Below, one piece after another: positions 34,121 to 46,520 of a stretch of 64,000 bases of DNA. The stretch's first letter is position 1; every line of letters starts with the position of its first letter. Below the pieces are notes generated by a model that saw only the letters and a list, made by a program, of their open reading frames with translations, ran no database searches and was not told the origin of the DNA. The translations under genes and the position numbers were made by a program. Source of the DNA: [Clostridium] aerotolerans DSM 5434 (GTDB lineage: Bacteria; Bacillota; Clostridia; Lachnospirales; Lachnospiraceae); assembly GCF_000687555.1 (NCBI RefSeq), contig NZ_JHWJ01000009.1, forward strand, positions 62,001 through 126,000. The letters are read 5' to 3'.

Positions 34121-35491
34121 ATGAAAGGAAAGATCAAAATTGTTACCATTGGAGGGGGCTCCAGCTATACTCCGGAGCTTATCGAGGGTTTTATAAAAAG
34201 AAAAGACCAGCTCCCCATCGGCGAAATCTGGCTTGTGGATATTGAGGAAGGAAAAGAAAAGCTTGATATTGTAGGAAATCTGGCAAAGCGAATGATAAAG
34301 AAAGCAGGACTTGACTGGGAGGTTCATTTGACCTTAGACCGGAGAGAGGCCCTAAAGGATGCAGATTTCGTTTCCACCCAGTTTCGGGTTGGTCTTTTAG
34401 ATGCCAGGATCAAGGATGAGAGGATTCCACTGTCCCATGGCGTCATCGGCCAGGAGACCAATGGAGCAGGCGGCATGTTTAAGGCATTTCGTACCATTCC
34501 TGTGATTCTTGATATCGTAGAGGATATGAAGGAGCTTTGCCCCAATGCATGGCTTGTAAACTTCACCAATCCTTCCGGCATGGTGACAGAGGCTGTTATC
34601 CGCTACGGAAAATGGGATAAGGTGGTAGGCCTTTGTAACGTTCCTATTATGTGCCGGAAGATAGCTGCGGGATCCCTTCAGACAGAGGAAGAGGATTTGT
34701 TCTTCCGTTTTGGCGGACTCAATCATTTTCACTGGCACCGGGTATGGAATAAAGATGGGGAAGAAAAGACAGCAGAAGTCATTGAAAAGGTTTACGCCAC
34801 AGAGGGGGGACTTAAAAAGGCAATGCAGGGGCTTAAAAGCTCCGGTGTGCAGAACATTCCAAGCATTAACTTTCTGGCAGGCCAGATCAGAAATTTAGGA
34901 ATCATTCCCTGCATGTATCACCGGTATTATTATATTACCGATGACATGCTAAAGGAAGAGCTGGAGTCCTATGAAAAGGGTGAGACCAGAGCAGAGCTGG
35001 TGAAAAAAACGGAAGCCGAATTATTCGAACTGTATAAAGATCCGGAGCTTAATGTAAAGCCGCCTCAGCTTGAGAAACGGGGAGGAGCTTTTTATTCCGA
35101 TGCTGCCTGTGAACTCATCTCTTCCATATATAATGATAAAAAGACCCATATGGTGGTCAGCACGAGAAATAACGGTGCAATCACAGACCTGCCTGATGAT
35201 GTAGTAGTGGAGGTAAGCAGTATCATTACAGCTCACGGCCCCGTGCCCATTTCCTGGGGAAGCTTTGATGCTTCCAGCAAAGGTCTGTTGCAGCTGATGA
35301 AGGATATGGAGCTGACTACTATAAAAGCAGCTGTAACAGGAGATTATGATACGGCTCTTCAGGCATTTACCTTAAATCCACTGGTTCCAAGCGGAACCAT
35401 CGCCCAGACCATTCTTGATGAGCTGTTGGTGGCTCATAAAAAGCATCTGCCTCAGTTTAAGGAAAAGATAGAAGCTCTGGAGGCAAAATAG
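34121..35491 (+). CDS. 6-phospho-beta-glucosidase (or related), glycoside hydrolase family 4
   Basis: 456 residues of the NAD- and Mn-dependent GH4 family. The Rossmann start is KIVTIGGGSSYTPELIEG, and STQFRVGLLDARIKDE and GQETNGAGGMFKAFRTIP are GH4 signatures. NFTNPSGMVTEA and LCNVPIMCRKI hold the Asn and metal-binding Cys, and LNHFHWHRVW the metal His. It hydrolyses PTS-imported phosphorylated disaccharides by a redox elimination mechanism in the cytoplasm. Start ATG after GAAGGAGGAAGATTT. Phospho-beta-glucoside specificity is more likely than alpha from overall resemblance to LicH/ChbF but is not proved. Confidence 0.88.
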   Translation: MKGKIKIVTIGGGSSYTPELIEGFIKRKDQLPIGEIWLVDIEEGKEKLDIVGNLAKRMIKKAGLDWEVHLTLDRREALKDADFVSTQFRVGLLDARIKDERIPLSHGVIGQETNGAGGMFKAFRTIPVILDIVEDMKELCPNAWLVNFTNPSGMVTEAVIRYGKWDKVVGLCNVPIMCRKIAAGSLQTEEEDLFFRFGGLNHFHWHRVWNKDGEEKTAEVIEKVYATEGGLKKAMQGLKSSGVQNIPSINFLAGQIRNLGIIPCMYHRYYYITDDMLKEELESYEKGETRAELVKKTEAELFELYKDPELNVKPPQLEKRGGAFYSDAACELISSIYNDKKTHMVVSTRNNGAITDLPDDVVVEVSSIITAHGPVPISWGSFDASSKGLLQLMKDMELTTIKAAVTGDYDTALQAFTLNPLVPSGTIAQTILDELLVAHKKHLPQFKEKIEALEAK

Positions 35492-35508
35492 ATTCAATAT
35501 ACCGGTCG

Positions 35509-36471
35509 TTATCGATCGTGAGAGAGGACAAAGGAGCGTTTTAGCATAATAAGACGCTCCAATTGCTTTAGGATATAGAATAAGATGGCTCTTGCCTCAA
35601 ATTCTTCCCGGCTGACAGGCAGCTCATGCTGCTTTAAATCAGAAAGCAGAAGGTTTAAATCCTGTAAAAGTCCTTCCCCTGTATTGTATCTGTGGTAATT
35701 CTGTTCAATGTTCCGAAGGAGTTTTGCCACCTCTTCTCCCTGACGGGGAATCAGAGATATGTTTTTAATATTTTCATAGATTCCTTCTAAAACGATGCTT
35801 TGCTGCTGACGCATCTCGATGTAATCTATCTCATAGGTGTCCTTTTTCCAGATGGCATTGTTATAATTGTTAAATGCACAGGTTCTGGCCAGCTCGATCT
35901 TTTCTCTTAGAATGGCAATGCAGCTTAAATCAAACCCGCTTTTATCTTCAATAAGAAGAAGCTGAGCCATATGGTTTAAGATGGCTTTGGCCTTTTTGTC
36001 CACTTCATCGGAGAGCTTTTGAAACTCATTCCCCCGCTTTCTTAAGTGGAGGTTTACAATGACTCCTACTGTGGTGCCGATGAAAAAGAGGGCGGCTTCG
36101 TTGCCGATGAGCTGGAGAGACATGGATTTTTCCGTTAGAAAATGAGTAATCAGAACGGAATCCATGGCAATGGCTTCTCCCCAGCCTGCATACAGGCAAA
36201 GAAGAGAGAACAAAAGAAGATAAAGGGCAAAGCCAGGGAGGGTAAAGCCAAGAAAGTAGAATACAATGCCAGAAAGAAGCAGAGCGCCCAGGAAAGCAAA
36301 GGTCCTGTTTCCAGCACTTTTAAAGGTCTCCCGTTTTGTATTTTGTATACTTAATACGGTAATAATTCCAGCCGTGGCAGAAAATTTGAGGCCAAGCTCT
36401 GCGGCAATGGCAATGGCTAAAACAGCGGCCAAGGCAATTTTTATACTTTTAATAATATTTTCGTGTTTCAT
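35509..36471 (-). CDS. Aromatic acid exporter family membrane protein (ArAE_1/DUF939-like)
   Basis: 320 residues. The N-terminal half has about five to six membrane segments (IKIALAAVLAIAIAAELG, ATAGIITVLSIQNTKRETFKSAGNR, a block typical of FUSC/ArAE proteins). The C-terminal half is a soluble helical domain (about 155-320) with many charged residues. The ATG at 36471, after AGAGGCAAATCC, is preferred over an earlier start. ArAE proteins are linked to efflux of aromatic carboxylates, but function here is inferred. It lies opposite to and convergent with the GH4 gene (17 bases apart) and divergent from the AroE-like gene. Confidence 0.75.
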   Translation of the reverse strand: MKHENIIKSIKIALAAVLAIAIAAELGLKFSATAGIITVLSIQNTKRETFKSAGNRTFAFLGALLLSGIVFYFLGFTLPGFALYLLLFSLLCLYAGWGEAIAMDSVLITHFLTEKSMSLQLIGNEAALFFIGTTVGVIVNLHLRKRGNEFQKLSDEVDKKAKAILNHMAQLLLIEDKSGFDLSCIAILREKIELARTCAFNNYNNAIWKKDTYEIDYIEMRQQQSIVLEGIYENIKNISLIPRQGEEVAKLLRNIEQNYHRYNTGEGLLQDLNLLLSDLKQHELPVSREEFEARAILFYILKQLERLIMLKRSFVLSHDR

Positions 36472-36639
36472 AGGATTTGCCTCTTTGTTTTGATTTTTTC
36501 CTATCATATCATATTTGCTTTCTATTTTATACCCATAAAACATCCAAACTATAGGGAGAATATGTTGACAAGCTGGTGAAAAATGTGTATGTTATCCCTG
36601 ATAAGGGTAAGTAGAAGGCTCATAAAAAGGAGAAAAGCG

Positions 36640-37509
36640 ATGGAAAGAAGAATCACAGGAAAAACAGGATTAATGGGACTCATCGGCTCACCGGTGGGAC
36701 ACTCCGGTTCCCCGGCTATGTACAATTACAGTTTTGAGAAATTAGGACTTGATTATGCCTATCTTGCTTTTGATATTAAGGTAGATGGTGTGGAAAAAGC
36801 AGTGGAAGCCATAAAAACCTTAAAGATGAGAGGCTGCAATGTGACCATGCCCTGTAAGAGCGAGGCGGTCAAGTACATGGATGAGCTGTCACCAGCCGCC
36901 AGAATCATCGGCGCGGTCAACACCATTGTTAATGAAGACGGAAAACTCATTGGACATATCACCGATGGACAGGGCTTTGTAGACAGCCTTCGGGATCATG
37001 GAATCGACATAACTGGAAAGAAGATTACTGTCTGCGGAGGCGGCGGTGCAGCCACTGCCATTCAGGTACAGTGTGCACTGGAAGGTGCCAGAGAGATATC
37101 CATTTTTAATATTAAGGATGACTTCTTTGAACGAACGGTCATGACCGCTGAAAGAATCAAAGAAGAAAAGCCTGGCTGTATCGTAAACGTGTTCGATATT
37201 GCGGATCAGGAAAAGATGAAGGAAGAGATGGATTCCAGTGATATCTTTACCAATGCCACGATTGTTGGCATGAAGCCAATGGATGGAGAAAGTGTGGTAA
37301 AGGATCCTGCCATGTTCCATGAGGGACTTGTGGTGGTGGATGCCGTTTATAATCCTAAGGAGACCAGAATGCTTAAGGAAGCTAAGGAAGCAGGCTGTAT
37401 CTGCATCAATGGACAGGGGATGCTTTTATGGCAGGGAGCCGCCGCATTTAAGCTATATACCGGCCAGGAGATGCCAGTAGAAGAAGTAAAGACTTTGTTT
37501 TTTAACTAG
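36640..37509 (+). CDS. Shikimate/quinate dehydrogenase-like protein (divergent AroE)
   Basis: 289 residues with AroE fold: substrate loop GLIGSPVGHSGSPAMYN, catalytic Lys73 in NVTMPCKSEAV, Asp109 in GHITDGQGF, and NAD(P)-binding GGGGAATAIQV. Three usual positions differ: HSLSP is HSGSP, NVTxPHK is NVTMPCK, and the Asn before TDG is Ile107. It is located between two phospho-glycosidase genes rather than with aromatic biosynthesis genes. It may therefore act on quinate or another cyclic polyol or aglycone instead of 3-dehydroshikimate. ATG follows AAAAGGAGAAAAGCG. Confidence 0.8.
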   Translation: MERRITGKTGLMGLIGSPVGHSGSPAMYNYSFEKLGLDYAYLAFDIKVDGVEKAVEAIKTLKMRGCNVTMPCKSEAVKYMDELSPAARIIGAVNTIVNEDGKLIGHITDGQGFVDSLRDHGIDITGKKITVCGGGGAATAIQVQCALEGAREISIFNIKDDFFERTVMTAERIKEEKPGCIVNVFDIADQEKMKEEMDSSDIFTNATIVGMKPMDGESVVKDPAMFHEGLVVVDAVYNPKETRMLKEAKEAGCICINGQGMLLWQGAAAFKLYTGQEMPVEEVKTLFFN

Positions 37510-37531
37510 CTGGTCAAAACTCCTTTCGTGA

Positions 37532-40920
<3,389 letters not shown>

Positions 40921-41164
40921 GAAATCCCTCCTACCATAGATTTATGGAATTATATTAATATGATTTGAACCAAAATGCAACAACTACCCGTTGAAATATG
41001 TGGTTTTATTCTCAATTAACTGATTTTTGATGCCTTAGTGATTCTATAAGCGAGTAAATGAAATCTCTGGTTGATAATTTAATGCTTACCGTGTATGATT
41101 ATAAAAAATTGTAACCATTATTGCCGGGAGATGAAAACCGGTTTTTACAGAGAGGAGAGCAGAT

Positions 41165-41629
41165 ATGTTTCGGGAAATAAGAAGAAAAGACAGAGAAATC
41201 GGTGAGGAAAGAATATCAGACATATTAAAAAAACAGCAATACGGTATTTTATCAACCGTTGATTCAGAGGGACAACCCTACGGCCTGCCAATCAGCTACG
41301 TTTATCATCATGAGGCGATCTACATTCACTGTGCGACAGAAGGACATAAGCTTGATAACCTGTTAAAAAATCCCAGGGTATCTTTTTGTGTGGTAGGAGA
41401 TACCAATGTAATTCCGGATAAGTTTACCACGGATTATGAAAGCGTCATTGCATTTGGTGAGGCAAGCATGATAACAGGGGAAGAAAAAGAAGAGGCACTT
41501 ATTGAAATCCTTCATAAATATTCTCCGGATTTTCTGGAAAAGGGAAAGCTTTATATAAAAAATGCAGCAGATAAAACAAAGGTAATGAAGATAAGCATCA
41601 GTCACATGACTGGTAAAGCAAGAGGTTAA
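41165..41629 (+). CDS. NimA-like pyridoxamine-phosphate-oxidase-family flavoprotein
   Basis: 154 residues. The FMN-binding split barrel is recognisable from QYGILSTVDSEGQPYGLPISYVYHHEAIYIHCATEGHKLDNL, the usual NimA/5-nitroimidazole-reductase-related pattern, and the following NPRVSFCVVGDT. Relatives bind FMN or heme and reduce small molecules; some give nitroimidazole resistance. ATG follows GAGAGGAGAGCAGAT. The 244-base region upstream has no other gene. Confidence 0.82.
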   Translation: MFREIRRKDREIGEERISDILKKQQYGILSTVDSEGQPYGLPISYVYHHEAIYIHCATEGHKLDNLLKNPRVSFCVVGDTNVIPDKFTTDYESVIAFGEASMITGEEKEEALIEILHKYSPDFLEKGKLYIKNAADKTKVMKISISHMTGKARG

Positions 41630-41701
41630 AAAGCGTTTCTCTTCTTTATATAAGTATCTTTCGCCTGGTCAAATCTTATCTTTTAAACCTTTGTTAAAAT
41701 A

Positions 41702-41730
41702 TTGACATTTAAAAAATAGAGGAGTATATT
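41702..41730 (+). promoter_or_regulatory. Promoter of gldA
   Basis: TTGACA (41702-41707), 17-base spacer, TATATT (41725-41730). A second TTGACA begins at 41730, but no good -10 pairs with it. Confidence 0.7.
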
Positions 41731-41772
41731 TGACATAGCTAAAATATTTACATAAGAAGAGAGGAGTCTACT

Positions 41773-42867
41773 ATGTTAAAGCTGATGAGGTCACCATTAA
41801 AGTATGTACAGGGTCAGGGAGCCCTTCTCCATGTCTACGAAGAAACGAAAAATCTGGGGAAGTCCTTCCTGTTTATATGCAGCAACAGCGGTTATAAAAG
41901 CTGCCATGAAAAGCTTTTAAAAAGCTTTGAAGGGACGGAGGCCAAAATATATTTTGAGATTTTTGGAGGAATCAGTTCCATTGGTGAAGTAGAAAAGATG
42001 CGTGCCATTGTAAAAGAGAAAGGAATTGACTGCGTTGCAGCCGTTGGCGGAGGGTCTGCCATTGATACGGCAAAGGCAACCGCTCATTATGAGAATCTTC
42101 CAGTCCTTATCATTCCTACTGTGGTGGCGACCGATGCACCCTGCACCGGCTTGTCAGTGATTTATCATAACGACGGAAGCTTTTCCAACTATATTTTCTA
42201 TCCAAAGAATCCGGATGCGGTCATTGTGGATTCTGACATCATAGCAAACGCCCCGGCCAAATTCCTTGTGGCAGGAATGGGAGATGCTCTGGGTACTTAT
42301 TTTGAAGCCAGAGCCTGCGAAAAGGCAAAGGCGCCCAGCCTGGAAAATGGCGGAATCACAAAATCTGCCATGGCTCTTTGCAGGTTATGCTATGACACCT
42401 TGCTGGAGGACGGCTACAAGGCCCTTAAGGCTTGTGAAAATAAAGTGGTGACCCCTGCATTGGAGTCGATTATAGAGGCCAACACATATTTAAGCGGCGT
42501 GGGTGCAGACAACGGCGGACTTGCTGTTTCTCATTCCGTATACAATGGATTTACCGCTTTACCAGAGTGTGAAAGCACCATGCACGGCAGCGTCGTTGCA
42601 TTCGGCACCTTAGCACAGCTCATCCTTGAGAACGCCCCAGAAGAAGAATTTTACGAAGTCATGGAATTTTGTGCAAGCGTAGGTCTTCCGGTGACTTTAA
42701 AAGAGCTTGGGGTAACGGATAAGGAACGCGTCCATATTGCAGCAGAGAATGCCTGTGCAGAAGGCGAAAGCATACATAACATGATCGGAGATGTAACTCC
42801 AGAGCAGTTATACAACGCTCTGATTGTTGCAGATGCTCTGGGACAGGAATATTTGAATCTAAATTAA
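41773..42867 (+). CDS. gldA: Glycerol dehydrogenase
   Basis: 364 residues. VGGGSAIDTAKATAHYENLPVLIIPTVVATDAPCTGLSVIY is spread over residues of about 95-135 (nucleotide site GGGSAIDTAK, then IPTVVATDAPC). Zinc ligands are Asp in GMGDALGTYFEA and His in VSHSVYNGF and STMHGSVVAFG. The protein matches GldA in length and in each block more closely than the copy at 17189. It oxidises glycerol to dihydroxyacetone with NAD in the cytoplasm. It is monocistronic: promoter at 41702 and terminator at 42890. Confidence 0.9.
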   Translation: MLKLMRSPLKYVQGQGALLHVYEETKNLGKSFLFICSNSGYKSCHEKLLKSFEGTEAKIYFEIFGGISSIGEVEKMRAIVKEKGIDCVAAVGGGSAIDTAKATAHYENLPVLIIPTVVATDAPCTGLSVIYHNDGSFSNYIFYPKNPDAVIVDSDIIANAPAKFLVAGMGDALGTYFEARACEKAKAPSLENGGITKSAMALCRLCYDTLLEDGYKALKACENKVVTPALESIIEANTYLSGVGADNGGLAVSHSVYNGFTALPECESTMHGSVVAFGTLAQLILENAPEEEFYEVMEFCASVGLPVTLKELGVTDKERVHIAAENACAEGESIHNMIGDVTPEQLYNALIVADALGQEYLNLN

Positions 42868-42889
42868 AATAGTAAGGATATAATAAACA

Positions 42890-42938
42890 AAAAGCGGTCT
42901 TTATGTTGTTTCTGCAACATACTGAGACCGCTTTTTTT
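42890..42938 (+). terminator. Rho-independent terminator of gldA
   Basis: AAAGCGGTCT pairs with AGACCGCTTT and an inner GTTG/CAAC pair extends the structure; a T-run follows. Confidence 0.88.
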
Positions 42939-43046
42939 GGTACAATTGAGGAATAATTTGTAAAATTATTACCAACAATAATGAGGTATCTTGGTTCAGG
43001 CCGATGAATTGCTGCCAGGACCCGAAAAGAGAAAGGAGTTTTGATT

Positions 43047-43235
43047 ATGAAGGCAGAAGTAGATAGAGAAGGATGTATTGAGTGCGGATTATGTGCTTCC
43101 ACTTGCCCGGAGGTATTCCGTATGGGAGACGATGGACCGGCAGAGGCATACGTGGACGAAGTACCGGAGTCTGTGATAGATTCAGCCATAGAAGCTCAGG
43201 ATGGTTGTCCGGTAGCAGTAATCAAAGTAGAATAA
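43047..43235 (+). CDS. Single-cluster [4Fe-4S] ferredoxin
   Basis: 62 residues. Cys10, Cys13 and Cys16 (CIECGLC), together with the late Cys in DGCPVAVI, should bind one [4Fe-4S] cluster. Cys20 (TCP) sits where related Thermotoga-type ferredoxins have a disulfide or spare Cys. It is highly acidic, as usual for electron carriers. ATG follows AAAGGAG. The next gene (DUF438/hemerythrin/PAS) is 76 bases downstream on the same strand, across a weak hairpin. Confidence 0.9.
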   Translation: MKAEVDREGCIECGLCASTCPEVFRMGDDGPAEAYVDEVPESVIDSAIEAQDGCPVAVIKVE

Positions 43236-43240
43236 AACAT

Positions 43241-43292
43241 AAACGCCTCTTTCTGATTAAACTTAAAAAGCATACTCAGACTGGGGCGTTTT
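43241..43292 (+). terminator. Weak hairpin between ferredoxin and DUF438 genes
   Basis: AAACGCC and GGCGTTT pair, with an inner TCTGA/TCAGA pair, and TTTT follows. It could be a partial terminator that lowers expression of the second gene relative to the ferredoxin. Confidence 0.5.
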
Positions 43293-43311
43293 CTGAAAAG
43301 GAGGAATTCAT

Positions 43312-44538
43312 GTGAGCGAATACATCAACAACCGTGAGATGAGACAGAAAGCCATTAAGGATATTATAAAGAAGCTGCATGAAGGAAAGACGGTAGAGGA
43401 AGTAAAGGCCACCTTTGAAGAAGCATTCCATGGTGTTTCTGCTTCTGAAATCTCTGTAGCGGAATCGGCACTGATTGCTGAGGGCCTTCCCTTGGAAGAG
43501 GTACAAAGGCTATGCGATGTTCATGCCGCTGTTTTTAAAGGCTCCATTGAGGAAATCCATCAGGAAACCGACCCGGCTCTGATACCCGGCCATCCGGTGA
43601 ATACCCTGGTGAGGGAAAACAAAAAGATCAATCATATTATGGATAAGGAAATTCGTCCCTATCTGTCCCTGACCATGCTAGATGATAAGGACTCCTTCCA
43701 AAGCCTGCTTAATGGGATGGAGCAGCTTAAGGATTTAGCCATTCATTATCAGAAAAAAGAAAATCTTCTTTTTCCTTACATGGAAAAGTACGGAATCACA
43801 GCGCCCCCAAAGGTAATGTGGGGAGTGGATGATGAGATCAGAGCTCAGGTCAAGGAAGTAACGGACATGCTTCTTAACAGAGCGGAGAAGAATGAGACTC
43901 TTTTAAAAAAGACAGAGGAAGTCCTTGATAAGATTGGGGAAATGATATTTAAAGAAGAAAATATCATGATTCCCATGCTTTTAGAACAGCTCACAGAAGA
44001 GGAATGGAAGGTAATCGCGGACGAGAGCCTGGAAATCGGATTTATCATTGACCATGTTCCAGCCTATCAGCCAGGAGAGGCAGCCCAGAAGAAGGCAGAG
44101 GAAGAAAAGAAAGAGGAACCGGAGGTGGTATCTGGGCTTATAAAGCTTCCGTCTGGAGAATGGACTCCTGAGGAACTGACAGCGACCTTAAATACCCTTC
44201 CCTTTGATTTGACCTTTGTGGATAAAAATGACCAGGTGAAATATTTTTCAGAAGGAAAAGAACGGGCCTTCCCACGGACCAGGACCATTCTTGGAAGAAA
44301 TGTTTCCAACTGTCATCCTCCGTCAAGCGTCCACATCGTGGAGAAGATTGTAGAGGATTTTAAAAATGGTGTGAAAGACCATGAGGACTTCTGGATCAAA
44401 ATGGCTGGAAAATACGTATTGATCCGCTATTTTGCGGTAAGAAACGAACAAGGGGAGTACCTTGGTGTATTAGAACTGACTCAGGATATTAAGCCCATTC
44501 AGGAAATTGAAGGGGAGAAACGGCTGATGTCTGAATAA
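43312..44538 (+). CDS. DUF438-hemerythrin-PAS protein
   Basis: 408 residues. The N-terminal DUF438 domain (about 1-85, KKLHEGKTVEEVKATFEE) includes a CDVHAAVF heme- or metal-like site. The hemerythrin HHE region (about 95-240) carries GHPVNTLVREN, His in LAIHYQKKENLLFPYMEKYG and EENIMIPML, ligands for a diiron site. A PAS domain at the end (about 295-400) reads LPFDLTFVDKNDQVKYFSEGKERAF. It starts at GTG, because the ATG two bases earlier is in a frame with an immediate stop, and the binding site AAAGGAGGAATT is ideal. Such proteins are thought to sense O2, NO or redox state. The ferredoxin neighbour supports a redox role. Confidence 0.88.
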   Translation: MSEYINNREMRQKAIKDIIKKLHEGKTVEEVKATFEEAFHGVSASEISVAESALIAEGLPLEEVQRLCDVHAAVFKGSIEEIHQETDPALIPGHPVNTLVRENKKINHIMDKEIRPYLSLTMLDDKDSFQSLLNGMEQLKDLAIHYQKKENLLFPYMEKYGITAPPKVMWGVDDEIRAQVKEVTDMLLNRAEKNETLLKKTEEVLDKIGEMIFKEENIMIPMLLEQLTEEEWKVIADESLEIGFIIDHVPAYQPGEAAQKKAEEEKKEEPEVVSGLIKLPSGEWTPEELTATLNTLPFDLTFVDKNDQVKYFSEGKERAFPRTRTILGRNVSNCHPPSSVHIVEKIVEDFKNGVKDHEDFWIKMAGKYVLIRYFAVRNEQGEYLGVLELTQDIKPIQEIEGEKRLMSE

Positions 44539-44551
44539 AGGCATTACAGAT

Positions 44552-44599
44552 AAAAAGGTGACATTTGTCATGGGATCATGACAAATGTCACCTTTTTTT
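44552..44599 (+). terminator. Very strong Rho-independent terminator
   Basis: A perfect 20-base stem, beginning AAAGGTGACATTTGTCATG, with a GGAT-type loop and a T-run. It isolates the DUF438 gene from the PTS operon. Confidence 0.93.
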
Positions 44600-44687
44600 C
44601 CTTTAAATCCATGACAATAGACAGTACCTATAAAAAATCTCAGTTGATACAATGAAAGAGTCAAAAAGAGATTTGGAGGAAAAGAAT

Positions 44688-45116
44688 ATGAAGTATGTGG
44701 TGCTGGTCAGTCATGGCACATTTGCTCCTGGACTTCACAGCGTTTTAAAGATGCTGGCTGGAGGAGAGAGAAGCGATATTATTAGCGCCAGCATGGAAGA
44801 CGGTATGGGAGCAGGTGATTTTGTAAGTAGGTTTGAAGAAGCCACAAAGACCATAACTAAAAAGGATGAGATCATTCTTTTGGCAGATATCATCGGAGGC
44901 TCGCCTCTGACCAATGCCCTGGATTCGTTGTCACAAAGAGGTCTTTTGACAAAGACCATTGCATTTGGCGGAATGAATCTCTCCATGGCTTTAACTGCAG
45001 TTTTCATGAAGGATGGAATGGAACGGGATGAGTTTCGAAACAGCCTTCTCACAGAGTCTAAGAATTCCATTGGGGAGATGGAATTAAAAGAAGATGATTC
45101 CGAAGAAGACATTTAA
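44688..45116 (+). CDS. PTS mannose-family component IIA
   Basis: 142 residues. MKYVVLVSHGTFAPGL carries the phosphorylated His9, and IILLADIIGGSPLTNA is the EIIA-Man signature. An upstream ATG (44652) lacks a binding site; the ATG at 44688 follows TTGGAGGAAAAGAAT. It takes phosphate from HPr and gives it to IIB. The acidic tail (about 125-142) is longer than usual. First gene of a four-gene PTS operon; an extended -10 (TGATACAAT, 44645-44653) just before may be its promoter. Confidence 0.9.
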   Translation: MKYVVLVSHGTFAPGLHSVLKMLAGGERSDIISASMEDGMGAGDFVSRFEEATKTITKKDEIILLADIIGGSPLTNALDSLSQRGLLTKTIAFGGMNLSMALTAVFMKDGMERDEFRNSLLTESKNSIGEMELKEDDSEEDI

Positions 45117-45158
45117 TTTAACCCAAAAGCAAGTAAAAGAGAAAAGGAGGATTATAAC

Positions 45159-45653
45159 ATGTCAGTATCATTTGTAAGAGTGGATGACCGCATGATTCAC
45201 GGGCAGACCTGTACCAGATGGGCGCTTGAATACCCATGCGACGGCCTGATCGCAGTCAATGATTTAGCTGCCGCTAATCCGGTACTAAAGGCAGCGTATA
45301 AAAGTGCATCAGGAAAAAAGACCTTTGTCTGGACCATGGAGGAGTGGAAAGAGAAATGCCAGAAGGTGCTAGACAGCAAGGACCGGTATTTTCTCATCAC
45401 CAAGAATCCAGTGGACATGAAAAAGATTCTGGTGGACCAGGGCTTTGACCCGGGGCTAAAGACCGTTATCATCGGTCCTTGCAATGACAGACCGGGTTCC
45501 ATAAAGCTTGGAAATAACCAGTCCATTGTCCAGGAAGAGGCAGAGGCTCTGGAGGATATCATGAAGGCCGGATATCGTGTTGAATTTGCTCTTTTAAAAG
45601 AAGAGGCCATTGGTAACTGGACTAAATTCCGGGGACAGTTTGGATTTCAATAA
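45159..45653 (+). CDS. PTS mannose/sorbose-family component IIB
   Basis: 164 residues. RVDDRMIHGQTCTRWA carries the phosphorylated His14. Other family blocks are GFDPGLKTVIIGPCNDRPGS and a C-terminal LLKEEAIGNW. It passes phosphate to the sugar during uptake through IIC/IID. ATG follows AAAGGAGGATTATAAC, 42 bases after IIA. Confidence 0.92.
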   Translation: MSVSFVRVDDRMIHGQTCTRWALEYPCDGLIAVNDLAAANPVLKAAYKSASGKKTFVWTMEEWKEKCQKVLDSKDRYFLITKNPVDMKKILVDQGFDPGLKTVIIGPCNDRPGSIKLGNNQSIVQEEAEALEDIMKAGYRVEFALLKEEAIGNWTKFRGQFGFQ

Positions 45654-45691
45654 GGAAGTAACATGAATGAGGGGAAAGGTGGAAATATAAG

Positions 45692-46519
45692 ATGCAGATT
45701 AATTTATTTCAGGCAGTTTTATTGGGGATATGTGCCTGTCTTGCCAGTATGCCGGGGCTTGGCGGTACGACCTTTGGTAACTACACCTTAGGACGTCCTT
45801 TGGTGGCAGGTCTGATTGTAGGCCTGATTTTGGGAGATATGCGCTCTGGTATCATCGTAGGAGCGGCGATCCAGATTATTTACATAGCCCTGGTGACTCC
45901 AGGCGGTACCGTATCCGCTGATGTGCGGGCAATCAGCTATATCGGTATTCCACTGGCTGTAGTGGCGATTAAAGGCATGGGGCTTGACCCGGCGAGCAAG
46001 GCGGCTCAGGACATGGCGGCTACCTTGGGAGCAGCGGTAGGAACTCTGGGAACCGTGTTGTTTTACGGAACAGCGACCATAAATCTGGTTTGGCAGCATA
46101 TGGGCTGGAAGGCAGTGGAAAAGGGAGATTTTAAAAAGCTTTATCTGGTGGACATGGGGCTTCCCTGGATTTCCCATCTCATTTGTTCCTTTCTGCCAAC
46201 GGTAATCATCACCATGGCAGGCGCAGGAATGGTAGACTTAATGAAACAGTATCTTCCCATGGACGGAATCGCCATGAAGACTCTGTTTACCGTAGGAAGT
46301 CTGCTTCCGGCGGTGGGTGTTGCCATTCTTTTAAAGCAGGTCATCAATAAGGCAACGGATTTCCTTACGTTCTTCTTTGGATTTATCCTTGCGTCGACCA
46401 TGGGAGTAAATTTAATTGGAGCAGCCCTCATTGGAGGATTCTTTGCGGTCATCAATTATAAGATTCAGATGCTTAAGGTACGTCCGGCATCAGAGGCAGC
46501 TTTCGAGGAGGATATATAA
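45692..46519 (+). CDS. PTS mannose/sorbose-family component IIC
   Basis: 275 residues with about 7-8 membrane segments. GLGGTTFGNYTLGRPLVAG and IVGAAIQIIYIALVTPGGTVSADVRAISYIG (across about 45-80) match ManY/SorA-type IIC. It forms the sugar channel with IID. It ends one base before the IID start codon. Confidence 0.92.
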   Translation: MQINLFQAVLLGICACLASMPGLGGTTFGNYTLGRPLVAGLIVGLILGDMRSGIIVGAAIQIIYIALVTPGGTVSADVRAISYIGIPLAVVAIKGMGLDPASKAAQDMAATLGAAVGTLGTVLFYGTATINLVWQHMGWKAVEKGDFKKLYLVDMGLPWISHLICSFLPTVIITMAGAGMVDLMKQYLPMDGIAMKTLFTVGSLLPAVGVAILLKQVINKATDFLTFFFGFILASTMGVNLIGAALIGGFFAVINYKIQMLKVRPASEAAFEEDI

Positions 46520-46520
46520 G

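Noticed and set aside
35536-35566. GGAGCGT / ACGCTCC hairpin near the end of the exporter gene, a possible terminator for GH4
   Set aside because: It is within coding sequence of the opposite gene and has no T-run.
42659-43189. 176-codon antisense frame across gldA end, terminator and ferredoxin
   Set aside because: It crosses a strong terminator and two well-supported genes and has no binding site.
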